A DNA stretch of 64,000 nt from Sphingomonas sp. (GCF_004799495.1 NZ_SSMY01000006.1:186001-250000), one strand, 5' to 3'. Shown: positions 35,754-45,369, counted from the stretch's first letter. The notes: generated by a model not told the origin, from the sequence alone. Translations and numbers: made by a program.

Positions 35754-36212
35754 TCAGTCCTCGCGCGACACCTTCTCGTTGCGCTCGTGCCGTTCCTGCG
35801 CCTCGACCGTCATCGTCGCGATCGGCCGCGCCTCGAGCCGGCCGAGCGAGATCGGCTCCCCCGACACCTCGCAATAGCCATATTCGCCCTCTTCGAGGCG
35901 GCGCAACGCAGCGTCGATCTTGGCGATCAATTTGCGCTGACGATCGCGCGTGCGCAGCTCGATCGACCAGTCGGTCTCGCTCGATGCGCGGTCGGTCAGA
36001 TCCGCCTCGCGCAACGGCTCAACCTGAAGCTGCGACAGCGTGGTCTCGGCTTCCTTGAGGATCGCCTCTTTCCACTTGAGCAGCTTTTGCCGGAAATACG
36101 CCTGCTGGCGCGGGTTCATGAACGCTTCGTCGGCGCTGGGACGATAACCGTCCGCATCGTTCGCCGGCAGATCGAAACTGGAATCCATCACGCGATTCAA
36201 AGCCGTCGCCAT
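35754..36212 (-). CDS. dksA: DksA-type RNA polymerase-binding regulator
   Basis: Binds the secondary channel of RNA polymerase and with ppGpp adjusts stable RNA and amino acid gene transcription. The 152-residue protein has the coiled-coil (QAYFRQKLLKWKEAILKEAE) with acidic tip residues (EADLTDRASSETD) and the globular end YGYCEVSGEPISLGRLEARP. Only one of the four zinc-finger cysteines of E. coli DksA remains, so it probably does not bind zinc. GGGAG lies before the ATG at 36212. Confidence 0.9.
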   Translation of the reverse strand: MATALNRVMDSSFDLPANDADGYRPSADEAFMNPRQQAYFRQKLLKWKEAILKEAETTLSQLQVEPLREADLTDRASSETDWSIELRTRDRQRKLIAKIDAALRRLEEGEYGYCEVSGEPISLGRLEARPIATMTVEAQERHERNEKVSRED

Positions 36213-36640
36213 CCCCGCTCTCCCACTGGCCCGCGAACCGATCTGCGCCGGTGCCTCGGACCCCCCGTAACGGGCGGGCCTATAGCGAGGCGCAGGCCGC
36301 TCCACAAGCGGTTGACGAGCGACCGGAAAATACGGTCGTCGCCCGATCGTCGCTTTAACCGGCCTCGGCTTTCAACGTCGTGAACCAAGCCTTCATCTTC
36401 CAGACACTATGATCGGAGCGGCGAACCGTGTCGCAAATGATCGGCAGCGTGTCACAATGAAACGTTAACTATGATCGAAGCGCGGTCAGAAGAGATTGGA
36501 GCGGTTTCCGGCGATTATTCTTGGTTAACGCAATTGCACTTAATGTTTTGTTTTGCACTATGCCAATAGCGGCTCACCAGCTGCAGAAGAACCATCACCG
36601 TCTCTGTGGGGGCAGACGCGGTTAAAAAGAGAGTGATGCG
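36213..36640. other. 428-bp intergenic region, promoter zone
   Basis: No gene seen. The right half (about 36460-36600) is relatively AT-rich (for example TTAACGCAATTGCACTTAATG near 36524-36544) and probably holds the promoter of the low-complexity surface protein. GTTAAC/TTAA motifs are present, but their spacing does not fit the TTAA-N7-TTAA CtrA consensus. Confidence 0.4.
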
Positions 36641-37501
36641 ATGTCTGTTCGGATGGCCATGGCTAAACTTTGCGCCTGCGCTTGCGGCGGCGCGATAGTC
36701 GGCGGGGGCGCCGTCAAGGTGTCCGAGACGAGCGTGCGCTCCGGCTACGTGAAGACGACGTACAAGAAGCGCGTCGTCCGCTCCACCCGCGCCGTCGCGG
36801 CTCGCGCGGCTCGCGTTCGCAAGGTCGTTACGACCACCACGACCGCCTGCCCGCCCGCGGTGGTCACCGTCGCCGGTGGCCCGCCCTTGCCGGCGCCGCC
36901 GCCCTTCGTCGGATCGAGCGGCGAAGGTGCGACCGTCGTCGGCGGATCGGGCGGCGGCTTCGGCGGCGGCGGGTTCTTCGCCGGCGGCTTCTTCGGCGGC
37001 AGCGGCGGATCGGGCAGCAGCGGGATCGTCGTGTCGTCGACCTCGTCGTCGAGCGGCGGGTCGACCTCGAGCTCGACCGGCGGCGCCTACGTCAACAACA
37101 ACAATAACAACGACAACAGCGCCAACAACTCGAACAACAACAACCAGACGCAGAACCAGAACCAGAACCAGAACCAGGATCAGAGCCAGTCGAGCACGTC
37201 GTCGAGCAGCACCAGCTCGTCGAACTCGTCGGCCAGCTCGACCTCGTCGAGCACCTCTGGGTCCACGTCGAGCTCGGGTTCGACCTCGTCGTCGAGCTAC
37301 GGTTCGTCGTCCAAGGGCTGGGGATCGAGCGGCGGCTGGTCGTCGAACGGCGGCTGGCACGGCAGCAGCGGATCGACCGGATCGTCGGGCGGCCCGCCCG
37401 CACCGGTCCCGGCCCCGCCGATGATCTTCCTGTTCGGCGGCGCCGCCGCGGCGCTGGTCGCGCGCAAGCGGCTCGCCAAGCAGACGACGGTTACCGCCTA
37501 A
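36641..37501 (+). CDS. low-complexity Asn/Ser/Gly-rich surface protein with PEP-CTERM-like tail
   Basis: A 286-residue protein: N-terminal hydrophobic segment (MAMAKLCACACGGAIVGGG), a basic stretch, a Gly-rich block (GGSGGGFGGGGFFAGGFFGG), an Asn run with alternating Gln-Asn, a long Ser/Thr-rich region and a C-terminal signal. The tail is VPAPP, a hydrophobic helix (MIFLFGGAAAALVA) and basic RKRLAK, the tripartite layout of PEP-CTERM sorting signals, with VPAPP in place of VPEP. Probably exported and processed by an exosortase-type system. The N/Q repeats would be prone to length change. Confidence 0.75.
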   Translation: MSVRMAMAKLCACACGGAIVGGGAVKVSETSVRSGYVKTTYKKRVVRSTRAVAARAARVRKVVTTTTTACPPAVVTVAGGPPLPAPPPFVGSSGEGATVVGGSGGGFGGGGFFAGGFFGGSGGSGSSGIVVSSTSSSSGGSTSSSTGGAYVNNNNNNDNSANNSNNNNQTQNQNQNQNQDQSQSSTSSSSTSSSNSSASSTSSSTSGSTSSSGSTSSSSYGSSSKGWGSSGGWSSNGGWHGSSGSTGSSGGPPAPVPAPPMIFLFGGAAAALVARKRLAKQTTVTA

Positions 37502-37938
37502 GCGGCGGCAAGCGCCTTTTCGATTTCGGGCAGAGGGTGGCCGGTGAGATCCTTCGGGATTTCGCCGGCCAGTCTTTTTTCGACCTCGACGTGATAGTGT
37601 TTGCGGATCTCGCCGAGCGTCTTGGCGGGCGCGGCGATGATCAGCGTTTCGAAATCACTGGCGAGTGCGCGGCTTTTGAGCATCGCACCGACATCCGCGG
37701 CAAAGCGATCCTCCTCCTGCTGGTGGAAATCGACCTCGTCCATCGTGTCCTGCCGCCCGCCGACGCCGCCGGAGGCGCGGCCCGGGGCATCGGTTTTCTG
37801 GTCGCGATCGGCCGGGTTGAGGCGGTCCTCGGCATGTTCGACGATCAAGTTGGGATGCACCGCATCGCCCTCGTTGCGCAGGAACAGCGCCTTGCGGCCA
37901 TCCGCGACGACGACGAGCGTGTTGTGGGCGATCTGCAT
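37498..37938 (-). CDS. host-attachment family protein (AtsE-like)
   Basis: A 146-residue protein resembling the proteobacterial family annotated as protein required for attachment to host cells. Characteristic pieces are TLVVVADGRKALFLRNEG, a FAADVGAMLKSRALASDFETLIIAAP block and the closing KDLTGHPLPEIEKAL. AGGAGA precedes the ATG. The family name comes from plant-associated bacteria; some members look like eRF1-domain proteins. The stop overlaps the end of the convergent surface protein by 4 bp. Confidence 0.82.
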   Translation of the reverse strand: MQIAHNTLVVVADGRKALFLRNEGDAVHPNLIVEHAEDRLNPADRDQKTDAPGRASGGVGGRQDTMDEVDFHQQEEDRFAADVGAMLKSRALASDFETLIIAAPAKTLGEIRKHYHVEVEKRLAGEIPKDLTGHPLPEIEKALAAA

Positions 37939-38028
37939 GGGCGATTCTCCTGATGGTTCGCGCATGACAACGCCCCGCCCCCGCGCCGGGTTGCGCCGTT
38001 CCTCTCGCCCCGCCATAGCCACGCCGTT

Positions 38029-39300
38029 ATGCACGACATCCGCCTGATCCGCGAAAACCCCAAGGCTTTTGATGCCGGCCTGAAGAAGCGCGGGTTGTCG
38101 CCGATGGCTGCGGACCTGCTCGCGCTCGACGAGAAACGCCGCTCCTTGATCACCGAAGTCCAAGATAGCCAGCAGCAGCGCAATGCACTGTCCGCGGTGA
38201 TCGGCCAAATGAAACGTGACGGGGCCGACGCCTCCGTGCCGATGGCGCAAGTCGCACGAATCAAGGAACAGATGCCGCTGATAGAAGCTGAGGAGCGGGC
38301 GACCGGTGAGGTGCTGACCGCGCAGCTTGCCGCAATTCCAAACCTGCCGCTTGCCGACGTGCCCGAGGGCGCAGACGAGGACGACAACGAACTCGTCGCC
38401 GAGCACGGCCAGCGCCGCGATTTCGCGTTCGCGGTTCGGGAGCACGACGAGATCGGCCCGCCGCTCGGGCTCGATTTCGAAACTGGCGTCGCGCTCGCGG
38501 GTGCGCGGTTCACGCTGGTCCGCGGCGCGGCCGCGCGGCTCAACCGCGCGCTCGGGCAGTTCGGGCTCGACGTGCTGACGCGCGATCACGGTTATGAGGA
38601 AGTCGTCCCGCCGCTGATGGTGCGTGACGAGGCGATGTTCGGCACCGGCCAGCTCCCCAAGTTCGCCGAGGATTTGTTCCAGACCACCGACGGCCGCTGG
38701 CTGATCCCCACGTCCGAAGTCAGCCTGACCAACATCGTCCGCGAGAAGATCCTGAGTGCCGACGAGCTCCCGCTGCGCTTCACCGCACTCACCCCGTGCT
38801 TCCGCTCCGAGGCCGGCGCGGCGGGCCGCGACACGCGCGGGTTCATTCGCCAGCACCAATTCGAGAAGGCCGAGATGGTCTCGATCGTGACGCCCGATCA
38901 GTCCGAAGCCGAGCACGAGCGGATGACCGTGGCGGCCGAGGACGTGTTGACGCGCCTTGGCCTCCCCTTTCGCCGCATGAAGCTGTGCACCGGCGACATG
39001 GGCTTCTCCGCCGCGCGCACCTACGACCTCGAAGTGTGGCTGCCGGGCCAGGGCAAGTATCGCGAGATTTCGAGCTGTTCGACCTGCACCGATTTCCAGG
39101 CACGGCGGATGAACGCGCGCTATCGCGACGAAGACGGCAAGCCCGCCTTCGTCCACACGCTCAACGGCTCCGGCCTCGTGGTCGGGCGGATGCTCGTCGC
39201 GATCCTGGAGAATTACCAGCAGGAGGACGGATCGGTCGCGATCCCCGACGCGCTGCAGCCCTATCTGCGCGGAATGAACCGGCTTGAGCCGGTAACTTAA
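38029..39300 (+). CDS. serS: seryl-tRNA synthetase
   Basis: Charges tRNA-Ser. The 423-residue class II synthetase has the N-terminal tRNA-binding coiled coil ([18 protein letters not shown] to about residue 110), motif 2 ([27 protein letters not shown]) and motif 3 ([20 protein letters not shown]). Length and C-terminus (IPDALQPYL) are standard. Followed by a structured non-coding region. Confidence 0.98.
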   Translation: MHDIRLIRENPKAFDAGLKKRGLSPMAADLLALDEKRRSLITEVQDSQQQRNALSAVIGQMKRDGADASVPMAQVARIKEQMPLIEAEERATGEVLTAQLAAIPNLPLADVPEGADEDDNELVAEHGQRRDFAFAVREHDEIGPPLGLDFETGVALAGARFTLVRGAAARLNRALGQFGLDVLTRDHGYEEVVPPLMVRDEAMFGTGQLPKFAEDLFQTTDGRWLIPTSEVSLTNIVREKILSADELPLRFTALTPCFRSEAGAAGRDTRGFIRQHQFEKAEMVSIVTPDQSEAEHERMTVAAEDVLTRLGLPFRRMKLCTGDMGFSAARTYDLEVWLPGQGKYREISSCSTCTDFQARRMNARYRDEDGKPAFVHTLNGSGLVVGRMLVAILENYQQEDGSVAIPDALQPYLRGMNRLEPVT

Positions 39301-39302
39301 TT

Positions 39303-39496
39303 CCTCCCGGTTTACGGGGAGTGTTCGGGCTTTGGCAGGCCCCCGGCCTGCCAAGATCGTGCCTGGGAGGCACGATCTCGCCCGAACACAGCGCGCAGCG
39401 CTGACGGAGAGGGCGAGCCGCGAGCGACTCGCTGGTAGCGCACCCCCTCCACCACCGACCTGCGGTCGGCGGTCCCCCTCCCCGTCCCGGGGAGGA
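39303..39496. repeat. structured intergenic repeat with three-way-junction core
   Basis: GTGTTCGGGC (39321-39330) pairs with GCCCGAACAC (39380-39389), enclosing two perfect hairpins: TTGGCAGGC/GCCTGCCAA (39332-39354) and GATCGTGCCT/AGGCACGATC (39355-39377). Outer arms CCTCCC...GGGGAG near 39303 and 39478-39496 and a CCGACC/GGTCGG hairpin near 39457-39472 add more pairing. No frame reads through it convincingly. Confidence 0.8.
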
Positions 39497-39547
39497 ATTG
39501 CGTACCGCATCACCTGCGCTATGCTCGCGAGCCGGAAGGGAAGCGCG

Positions 39548-40630
39548 ATGCGGAGCAAATTGTCGGTCGTCGTCGCGCTGCTGCTGTCGGGCTGCATTCC
39601 CGCCGGCCAGGATTACGGCCCGCCCGATTCCGGCTACGCGCCGCCGCCGCAGGACCGCGACTATCCGCCTGAGCGCTACGATCCGCAGCGCGCCGACGAA
39701 GACGTCCCCGCCCCGCCCTCCGCGCCGCCCGCCTGGGTCGCGCAGCCGGTCACGCCCGACGCGCGGACGATCCCCGATTCGACCTATGTCGTCCAGCCCG
39801 GCGACACGCTGCGCGGGATCGCCGAAAAGGTCGGCGCGGGGTCGGAGACGATCGCCGACGCCAACGACCTGAGCGCGCCCTTCATCGTCCGCCCGGGACA
39901 GCAACTGCACATCCCCGGCGGGCGCTATCACTTCGTCCGCCCCGGCGAATCGGGGATCGCGATCGCGCGCGCCTATGGCGTGCGCTGGGCCGATATCGTC
40001 GCGGCGAACAATCTCGAAGAGCCGTACATCCTACGCGCGGGCCGGCGCATCCTGATCCCGGGCGGCGCACCGGCGCGCCCGCAAACGCTCGCCGAGCGCG
40101 CCGCGGCGTTCAAGATCGACCTCGGCGACATCGCCACCGGCGGCGGCGAGCCCGCCATCCCGGAGACCGAGCGGGCGCCACGCGCCGCGAGTGTGGTCCG
40201 GCGACCCCTTCCCTCCTCCGTGCCGATTGCCACGCCCGGCGCGCTCAACGGCCCGTTCCTGTGGCCCGTCTCGACCGGCAACGTCGTCAAGCGCTTCGGC
40301 GCCGGCGCGAGCGGCGAGCGCAACGACGGGATCAAGATCGCTGTCCCCGTCGGCACCTCGATCAAGGCGGTCGCCGACGGCGTCGTGATCTACACCGCCA
40401 CGAGCGTCGCAGGCCTCGGCGGGCTCGTCATGGTCAAGCACGGCGACGGCTGGACCAGTGTCTACGGGCATGCCAGCCGCATCCTGGTCCAGCGCGGCCA
40501 GGCGGTAAGGCGCGGCCAGTCGATCGCGCTGTCGGGCGACACCGGCTTCGCCGACCGGCCCGAGCTGCATTTCGAACTGCGCAAGGGCCGCGTGCCGGTC
40601 GACCCACTGACGAAGCTTCCGCGCCGCTAA
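39548..40630 (+). CDS. NlpD-like lipoprotein: LysM repeats plus degenerate LytM domain
   Basis: A 360-residue outer-membrane lipoprotein. The lipobox is VALLLSGC with Cys at residue 16. A proline-rich linker follows, then two LysM domains (YVVQPGDTLRGIAEKVG; YHFVRPGESGIAIARAYG) and a LytM/M23 domain (about 250-360). The zinc-binding H-x-G-x-D-I is replaced by NDGIKI, while YGH and LHFELR remain. Like E. coli NlpD/EnvC it is probably an amidase activator, not an enzyme. GGAAGGGAA precedes the ATG. Confidence 0.9.
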   Translation: MRSKLSVVVALLLSGCIPAGQDYGPPDSGYAPPPQDRDYPPERYDPQRADEDVPAPPSAPPAWVAQPVTPDARTIPDSTYVVQPGDTLRGIAEKVGAGSETIADANDLSAPFIVRPGQQLHIPGGRYHFVRPGESGIAIARAYGVRWADIVAANNLEEPYILRAGRRILIPGGAPARPQTLAERAAAFKIDLGDIATGGGEPAIPETERAPRAASVVRRPLPSSVPIATPGALNGPFLWPVSTGNVVKRFGAGASGERNDGIKIAVPVGTSIKAVADGVVIYTATSVAGLGGLVMVKHGDGWTSVYGHASRILVQRGQAVRRGQSIALSGDTGFADRPELHFELRKGRVPVDPLTKLPRR

Positions 40631-40631
40631 G

Positions 40632-41567
40632 CTACCGCTTGCTCGTCATCGCATCCGCGGTGAGCCGACCGAGCGACCGCCCGACCGCGAGCACCCCGGT
40701 GCGGAACGCGTCGTCGTCGACCACGAAAGCGTAATCGCCGCGCCTTTTGCCCCATTCGCTCGAATCGTCATCGGACACCGAAATCTCGCGAAACGTGCCG
40801 ACGCGGGAAGCCGGCACGCGCACGCCGTGTTCGGGCACGCCGATGCTGCACCACGATCCCTTGGCGGTCAGGCCGTAGACGGTGATGCCGGCGAGGTGCA
40901 TCGAAGGGTTGAAGCTGATAGATGCCGACGAGCTGCGGAACATCGAGTTTTCGCCATTGGCGGCCTGCGCGCCCAATTGCGGCATCGTCAGATAGACTTC
41001 GGTGATCAGCTGAGTCGCGCCGGTCCGCTTGGCGGCGTCGGCGAACGGCTTGTTCGGCCCGCCGATCAGCCCGTATTCCAGCGCCTGCGCATCGCTCGGC
41101 GTGGCGACGACGAAATCGGTGCCGGGGAACGCCCGCGCATCATGGGTCGGCATGCCGTAGCGCGGGTTGGCGGCCATCAGCGACTTGCCCGCGACATCGC
41201 CCCTGACGTCGTCGAACGTCAGCACGGTGTAGCCCGCGCCGCGCAAAGCACCGACCATCTCATTCTGGATGCTCCCGGCCAGCTGCTGCAACTCGGCCTT
41301 GCCAGCGCCATCGATATACACGCGCGCCTTGACCCCAACGGCGTTGATCCCGCCCCCCGCGCTCAGCTTCGTGCGGACGGGCACGTAGAGGTACACCGTC
41401 GGGACCAGGAACGCGGTGCTCTTCGCGCACGACCCGATCGTGCCGTACTTGACGCGGTCGCGGTTGATCTCGAACTGCGCGTTGCTGAAGTCCTGCGCGA
41501 ACGTCGCGGTGGTGGTGAACAGCGCCGCGCCTATCCCGGCCGCGCGAAGAAACTTGCCTGGTCGCAT
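40632..41567 (-). CDS. exported protein of unknown function
   Basis: A 311-residue protein with a signal peptide (MRPGKFLRAAGIGAALFTTTATFAQ). The mature region starts with an FEINRDRVKYG stretch, contains a YLYVPVRTKL strand region and a glycine-rich turn, and ends with AVGRSLGRLTADAM. Two cysteines (GSCAKS and SWCSIG). I recognise no family. The start at 41567 places the signal peptide at the N-terminus. Convergent with the NlpD-like gene. Confidence 0.75.
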   Translation of the reverse strand: MRPGKFLRAAGIGAALFTTTATFAQDFSNAQFEINRDRVKYGTIGSCAKSTAFLVPTVYLYVPVRTKLSAGGGINAVGVKARVYIDGAGKAELQQLAGSIQNEMVGALRGAGYTVLTFDDVRGDVAGKSLMAANPRYGMPTHDARAFPGTDFVVATPSDAQALEYGLIGGPNKPFADAAKRTGATQLITEVYLTMPQLGAQAANGENSMFRSSSASISFNPSMHLAGITVYGLTAKGSWCSIGVPEHGVRVPASRVGTFREISVSDDDSSEWGKRRGDYAFVVDDDAFRTGVLAVGRSLGRLTADAMTSKR

Positions 41568-41689
41568 CCCAAATCCCCCCCATTTGTCTCTGCGAAGATA
41601 GCGCAGGCGCACCCGGGAACCTTGGCGTTTTCGGACAGTGCCGGCGAAACTTCCGTAAGCCGGAACGTCATGCTACCGCCCGCGCCGCT

Positions 41690-42913
41690 ATGAGCACCTA
41701 TCAGTCCGACCTGCTCCGCACGCTCGATGCGCGCGGCTACATCCACCAGATGACCGACGCGGCGGGCCTCGATGCGCTCGCCTCGAAGCAGATCGTGCCT
41801 GGCTATGTCGGGTTCGACGCGACCGCGCCGTCGCTGCACGTCGGCAACCTGGTGTCGATCATGCTGCTGCGGCGGCTGCAACAGGCGGGACACAAGCCGA
41901 TCGTGCTGATGGGCGGCGGAACGAGCAAGGTCGGCGATCCGAGTTTCAAGGACGAAGCGCGCAAGCTGATGGGCGAGGACGTGATCGCTGGCAATATCGC
42001 TTCGATCCGGCGCATCTTCGAACGCTTTCTCACGTTCGGCGACGGGCCGACCGACGCGGTGCTGGTCAACAACGACGACTGGCTGGGCAAGCTCGAATAT
42101 CTGCCGTTCCTGCGCGACATCGGGCAATATTTCTCGATCAACCGCATGCTGTCGTTCGACAGCGTCAAGCTGCGGCTCGACCGCGAGCAGTCGCTGTCGT
42201 TCCTCGAATTCAACTACATGATCCTGCAGGGCTACGACTTCCTCGAATTGTCGCGGCGGATGGGATGCCGCTTGCAGATGGGCGGGTCGGACCAATGGGG
42301 GAACATCGTCAACGGCGTCGACCTCGCGCGGCGTGCCGACGGGACCGAAGTGTTCGCGGTGACGACGCCGCTGATCACCAATGCCGACGGCAGCAAGATG
42401 GGCAAGACCGTGTCGGGCGCGGTGTGGCTGCACGAGGACCAACTGCCGCATTACGATTACTGGCAATTCTGGCGGAACACCGACGACCGCGATGTCAGCA
42501 ACCGGCTGCGCATCTTCACCGACTTGCCGATCGACGAGATCGAACGGCTCGAGAAGCTCGAGGGCGCGGAGATCAACCAGGCCAAGATCGCGCTCGCCAA
42601 CGCCGCGACCGCGATGTGCCGCGGCCAGGCGGCGGCGGAGGCGGCAGCGGAGACCGCGCGCAAGACCTTCGAGGAAGGCGGCGCGGGCGGCGACCTCCCG
42701 ACGATGGCGGTGCCGCAGGCGATCAACATCGTCGATGCGCTGATTGGATTGGGGTTCTGTGCGTCGAAGGGCGAGGCGCGGCGGTTGATCGCGGGCGGCG
42801 GCGCGCGAGTCGATGGCGAGAAGGTCGACGAAGCGTTCACCATCATAACCGGCGAAAATCCGGCGCGCGTGTCGGCGGGCAAGAAACACCACGGGCTGGT
42901 GACGCGCGGATAG
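41690..42913 (+). CDS. tyrS: tyrosyl-tRNA synthetase
   Basis: Charges tRNA-Tyr. The 407-residue class I synthetase has the HIGH-like signature in PSLHVGNLVSI, the tyrosine pocket MGGSDQWGNI, the KMSKS variant SKMGKTVSGAVW and a C-terminal S4 domain (GFCASKGEARRLIAGGGARVDG). Full length. Confidence 0.98.
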   Translation: MSTYQSDLLRTLDARGYIHQMTDAAGLDALASKQIVPGYVGFDATAPSLHVGNLVSIMLLRRLQQAGHKPIVLMGGGTSKVGDPSFKDEARKLMGEDVIAGNIASIRRIFERFLTFGDGPTDAVLVNNDDWLGKLEYLPFLRDIGQYFSINRMLSFDSVKLRLDREQSLSFLEFNYMILQGYDFLELSRRMGCRLQMGGSDQWGNIVNGVDLARRADGTEVFAVTTPLITNADGSKMGKTVSGAVWLHEDQLPHYDYWQFWRNTDDRDVSNRLRIFTDLPIDEIERLEKLEGAEINQAKIALANAATAMCRGQAAAEAAAETARKTFEEGGAGGDLPTMAVPQAINIVDALIGLGFCASKGEARRLIAGGGARVDGEKVDEAFTIITGENPARVSAGKKHHGLVTRG

Positions 42914-43000
42914 TTATCGTCAACGCGCGTTAAATATGTTCCTTTTCAAGCTCTTCACACGGCACCCCTAGCGTCGGGGCGGAAAGGGAAACCACCACCG

Positions 43001-43321
43001 ATGGCCGCAGCCGCCCTCGCCTATACCGAAAAGCGCGACATACCGCGCGACGAGGTCGATTATCGCGCACGCGCCTATGGCGGCGACGCGCAGCCGCTCG
43101 GGCTTCAGGTCGTCAATATGTCGGCACAGGGCCTGATGGCGCGAGTCGTCGGCGACCGTCCGGTCGGCGAGCGGCTCAAGATCAATCTCCCCGTGGTCGG
43201 CGTCATCACTGCGGAAGTGCGCTGGTCGCTGGGTGGACGGATCGGCTGCGAACTCGACCGGCCGATCGCCATGGCGGATTATTACGAATTGCTCGCGGCG
43301 TTGCTGAAGGGCGCGCGCTAG
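43001..43321 (+). CDS. PilZ-domain protein
   Basis: A 106-residue single PilZ domain. An N-terminal DYRARAYG follows EKRDIPRDE and can supply an Arg pair for c-di-GMP; VVNMSAQGLMARV matches the second motif (N-x-S-x-x-G). Few other features. Its stop overlaps the end of recG by 4 bp on the opposite strand. Target unknown. Confidence 0.82.
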   Translation: MAAAALAYTEKRDIPRDEVDYRARAYGGDAQPLGLQVVNMSAQGLMARVVGDRPVGERLKINLPVVGVITAEVRWSLGGRIGCELDRPIAMADYYELLAALLKGAR

Positions 43322-45369
43322 CCCGAACGAAGCAGCGCGACTCCCGCGTCGCGTTCGAACAGGTACAGTGCGGTGCGGGCGGCCTGTCCGCGCGGACCGT
43401 CGAGCCCGCCGTCGCGGTCGATCAGCAACCGCGCATCGTCGTGCGCGGTCTGCTGGAGCGCGGCAAAATGTTCGGGACTGGCGAGCCGATAGCCCTGCTC
43501 GCCCGATTGCCGCGTGCCGAGCATCTCGCCCGCGCCGCGCAGCCGCAAGTCCTCCTCGGCGATGCGAAAGCCGTCGTTGGTCTCGCGCATCAGCGCCAGC
43601 CGCGCGCGCGACGTATCGCTCAGCGCGTTGCCACGGATCAGGAGGCAGATCGACTGGCCGCTCCCTCGCCCCACGCGTCCGCGCAACTGGTGGAGCTGCG
43701 CCAGCCCGAACCGGTCGGCATGCTCGATCACGATCAGCGTCGCGTTGGGCACGTCGACCCCGACCTCGATCACCGTCGTCGCGACCAGCACGCTGAGCTT
43801 GCCGCCAGCGAACGCGGCCATCACCGCATCCTTTTCGGCCGGCTTCATCCGCCCGTGGATCAGCCCGATCCGGTCGCCGAACCGCGATTGCAGCGCCGCG
43901 GCCCGCGCTTCGGCGGCAGCGAGGTCCGATTTCTCAGATTCCTCGACCAACGGGCACACCCAATAAGCCTGCCCCCCGCCGTCGATATGACGCCCCAGCG
44001 CCTCGGCAACCTCGCCCAGCCGATCCTCCGACACCACACGCGTCTCGATCGGCTGGCGGCCCGGCGGCATCTCGTCGAGCCGGCTGACGTCCATCTCGCC
44101 ATATTGCGCGAGCGTCAGCGTGCGCGGGATCGGCGTCGCGGTCATCGCGAGCAGATGCGGCGCATTGCCCTTGCCCTGGAGCAACAGCCGTTGCGCCACG
44201 CCGAAGCGGTGCTGCTCGTCGACCACGACCAGCGCCAGATCCTTGTACGCGACCGCCTCCTGAAAGATCGCGTGGGTGCCGACCAGGATGTGGATCGACC
44301 CGTCGGCCAGCCCCATCAGCGTCGACTCTCGCACGCGTCCCTTGTCGCGCCCGGTCAGCACCGCGACATTGACCGGCAGTCCCGCGAGCATCCGCTGCAG
44401 CGTCTCGTAATGCTGGCGCGCGAGGATTTCGGTCGGCGCGAGGAACGCCCCCTGCGCCCCCGCCTCGACCGCCATCAGCAGCGCCATCGTCGCGACCAGG
44501 GTCTTCCCCGACCCGACATCGCCCTGGAGCAAGCGCAGCATCGGCGACGATTGCGCGATATCGCCCTCGATCTCGCGGATGGTCCGCGCCTGCGCGGCGG
44601 TCGGCGCGTAGGGCAGCTTGAGCATGTCGCGCAACCGCCCGTCGCCCGCCAGCGCCCTGCCCCGCCGCGCCCGCGACGACGCACGGACCAGCATGAAGGC
44701 GAGCTGGTTGGCGAACAGCTCGTCATACGCGAGCCGCTCGCGCGCCTTGGTGTCGGCCGGGTCGGCATGCGCCCGCGTCAGCGCGTCGCGCCAGTCGGGC
44801 CATTGGTGCTGCGCCTTCAGTCCCGGCTCGATCCATTCGGGCAAGTCGGGCGCACGTTCGATCGCCTCGTGGGCGAACTGCCCAAGCCGCCGCGACGTGA
44901 TCCCTTCCGACAACGGATAGATCGCCTCGCGCTCGCGGAATCCCTCATCGCCATCGCCCAGATCGGGGTGGATGATCTGCAACTCCTGCCCGTACATCTC
45001 GAGCTTGCCCGACACGCGCTTGGACTCGTTCAGCGGGAGCAGCTTCTTCACCCAGCCCGACGAGCCGCCAAAATAGATCAGGCTGACGTAGTTACCCTTC
45101 GCATCGGTTGCGTGGACGCGCATCGGCCCGCGCTGGCTGGCGCTCATCCGATATTCGACCGGGGTCAGCGTGATCGCAATCGTCCGCCCGACGTCGGCCA
45201 TGTCGAGTTCGTCGCGCGGCACGCGGTCGATGAACCCGCTCGGCAGATGGAACGCGACATCGACCACGCGATGCAGCCCGAGCTTGTCGAGCGGCTTGGC
45301 GAGCCCCGGTCCGACGCCCTTCAGCGCGGTGACTTCGGCAAACAGCGGGTTGAGGATGTCGGGGCGCAT
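43318..45369 (-). CDS. recG: ATP-dependent DNA helicase RecG
   Basis: Regresses stalled replication forks. The 683-residue protein has the wedge domain (about 1-230, with the OB-like GPMRVHATDAKGNYVSLIYFGG), Walker A LQGDVGSGKTLVA near 285, DExH as VVVDEQHRFGVAQR, TATPIPRTL, and motif VI DRFGLAQLHQLRGRVGRG. Standard for the family. Divergent from sdhE across a large palindromic region. Confidence 0.97.
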   Translation of the reverse strand: MRPDILNPLFAEVTALKGVGPGLAKPLDKLGLHRVVDVAFHLPSGFIDRVPRDELDMADVGRTIAITLTPVEYRMSASQRGPMRVHATDAKGNYVSLIYFGGSSGWVKKLLPLNESKRVSGKLEMYGQELQIIHPDLGDGDEGFREREAIYPLSEGITSRRLGQFAHEAIERAPDLPEWIEPGLKAQHQWPDWRDALTRAHADPADTKARERLAYDELFANQLAFMLVRASSRARRGRALAGDGRLRDMLKLPYAPTAAQARTIREIEGDIAQSSPMLRLLQGDVGSGKTLVATMALLMAVEAGAQGAFLAPTEILARQHYETLQRMLAGLPVNVAVLTGRDKGRVRESTLMGLADGSIHILVGTHAIFQEAVAYKDLALVVVDEQHRFGVAQRLLLQGKGNAPHLLAMTATPIPRTLTLAQYGEMDVSRLDEMPPGRQPIETRVVSEDRLGEVAEALGRHIDGGGQAYWVCPLVEESEKSDLAAAEARAAALQSRFGDRIGLIHGRMKPAEKDAVMAAFAGGKLSVLVATTVIEVGVDVPNATLIVIEHADRFGLAQLHQLRGRVGRGSGQSICLLIRGNALSDTSRARLALMRETNDGFRIAEEDLRLRGAGEMLGTRQSGEQGYRLASPEHFAALQQTAHDDARLLIDRDGGLDGPRGQAARTALYLFERDAGVALLRSG

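Noticed and set aside
36524-36544. CtrA binding site upstream of the surface protein
   Set aside because: Two TTAA half-sites are separated by 11 bases, not 7.
37498-39597. 699-codon minus-strand frame including the host-attachment gene
   Set aside because: Only the last 146 codons are a real protein with its own ribosome site; the rest mirrors serS.
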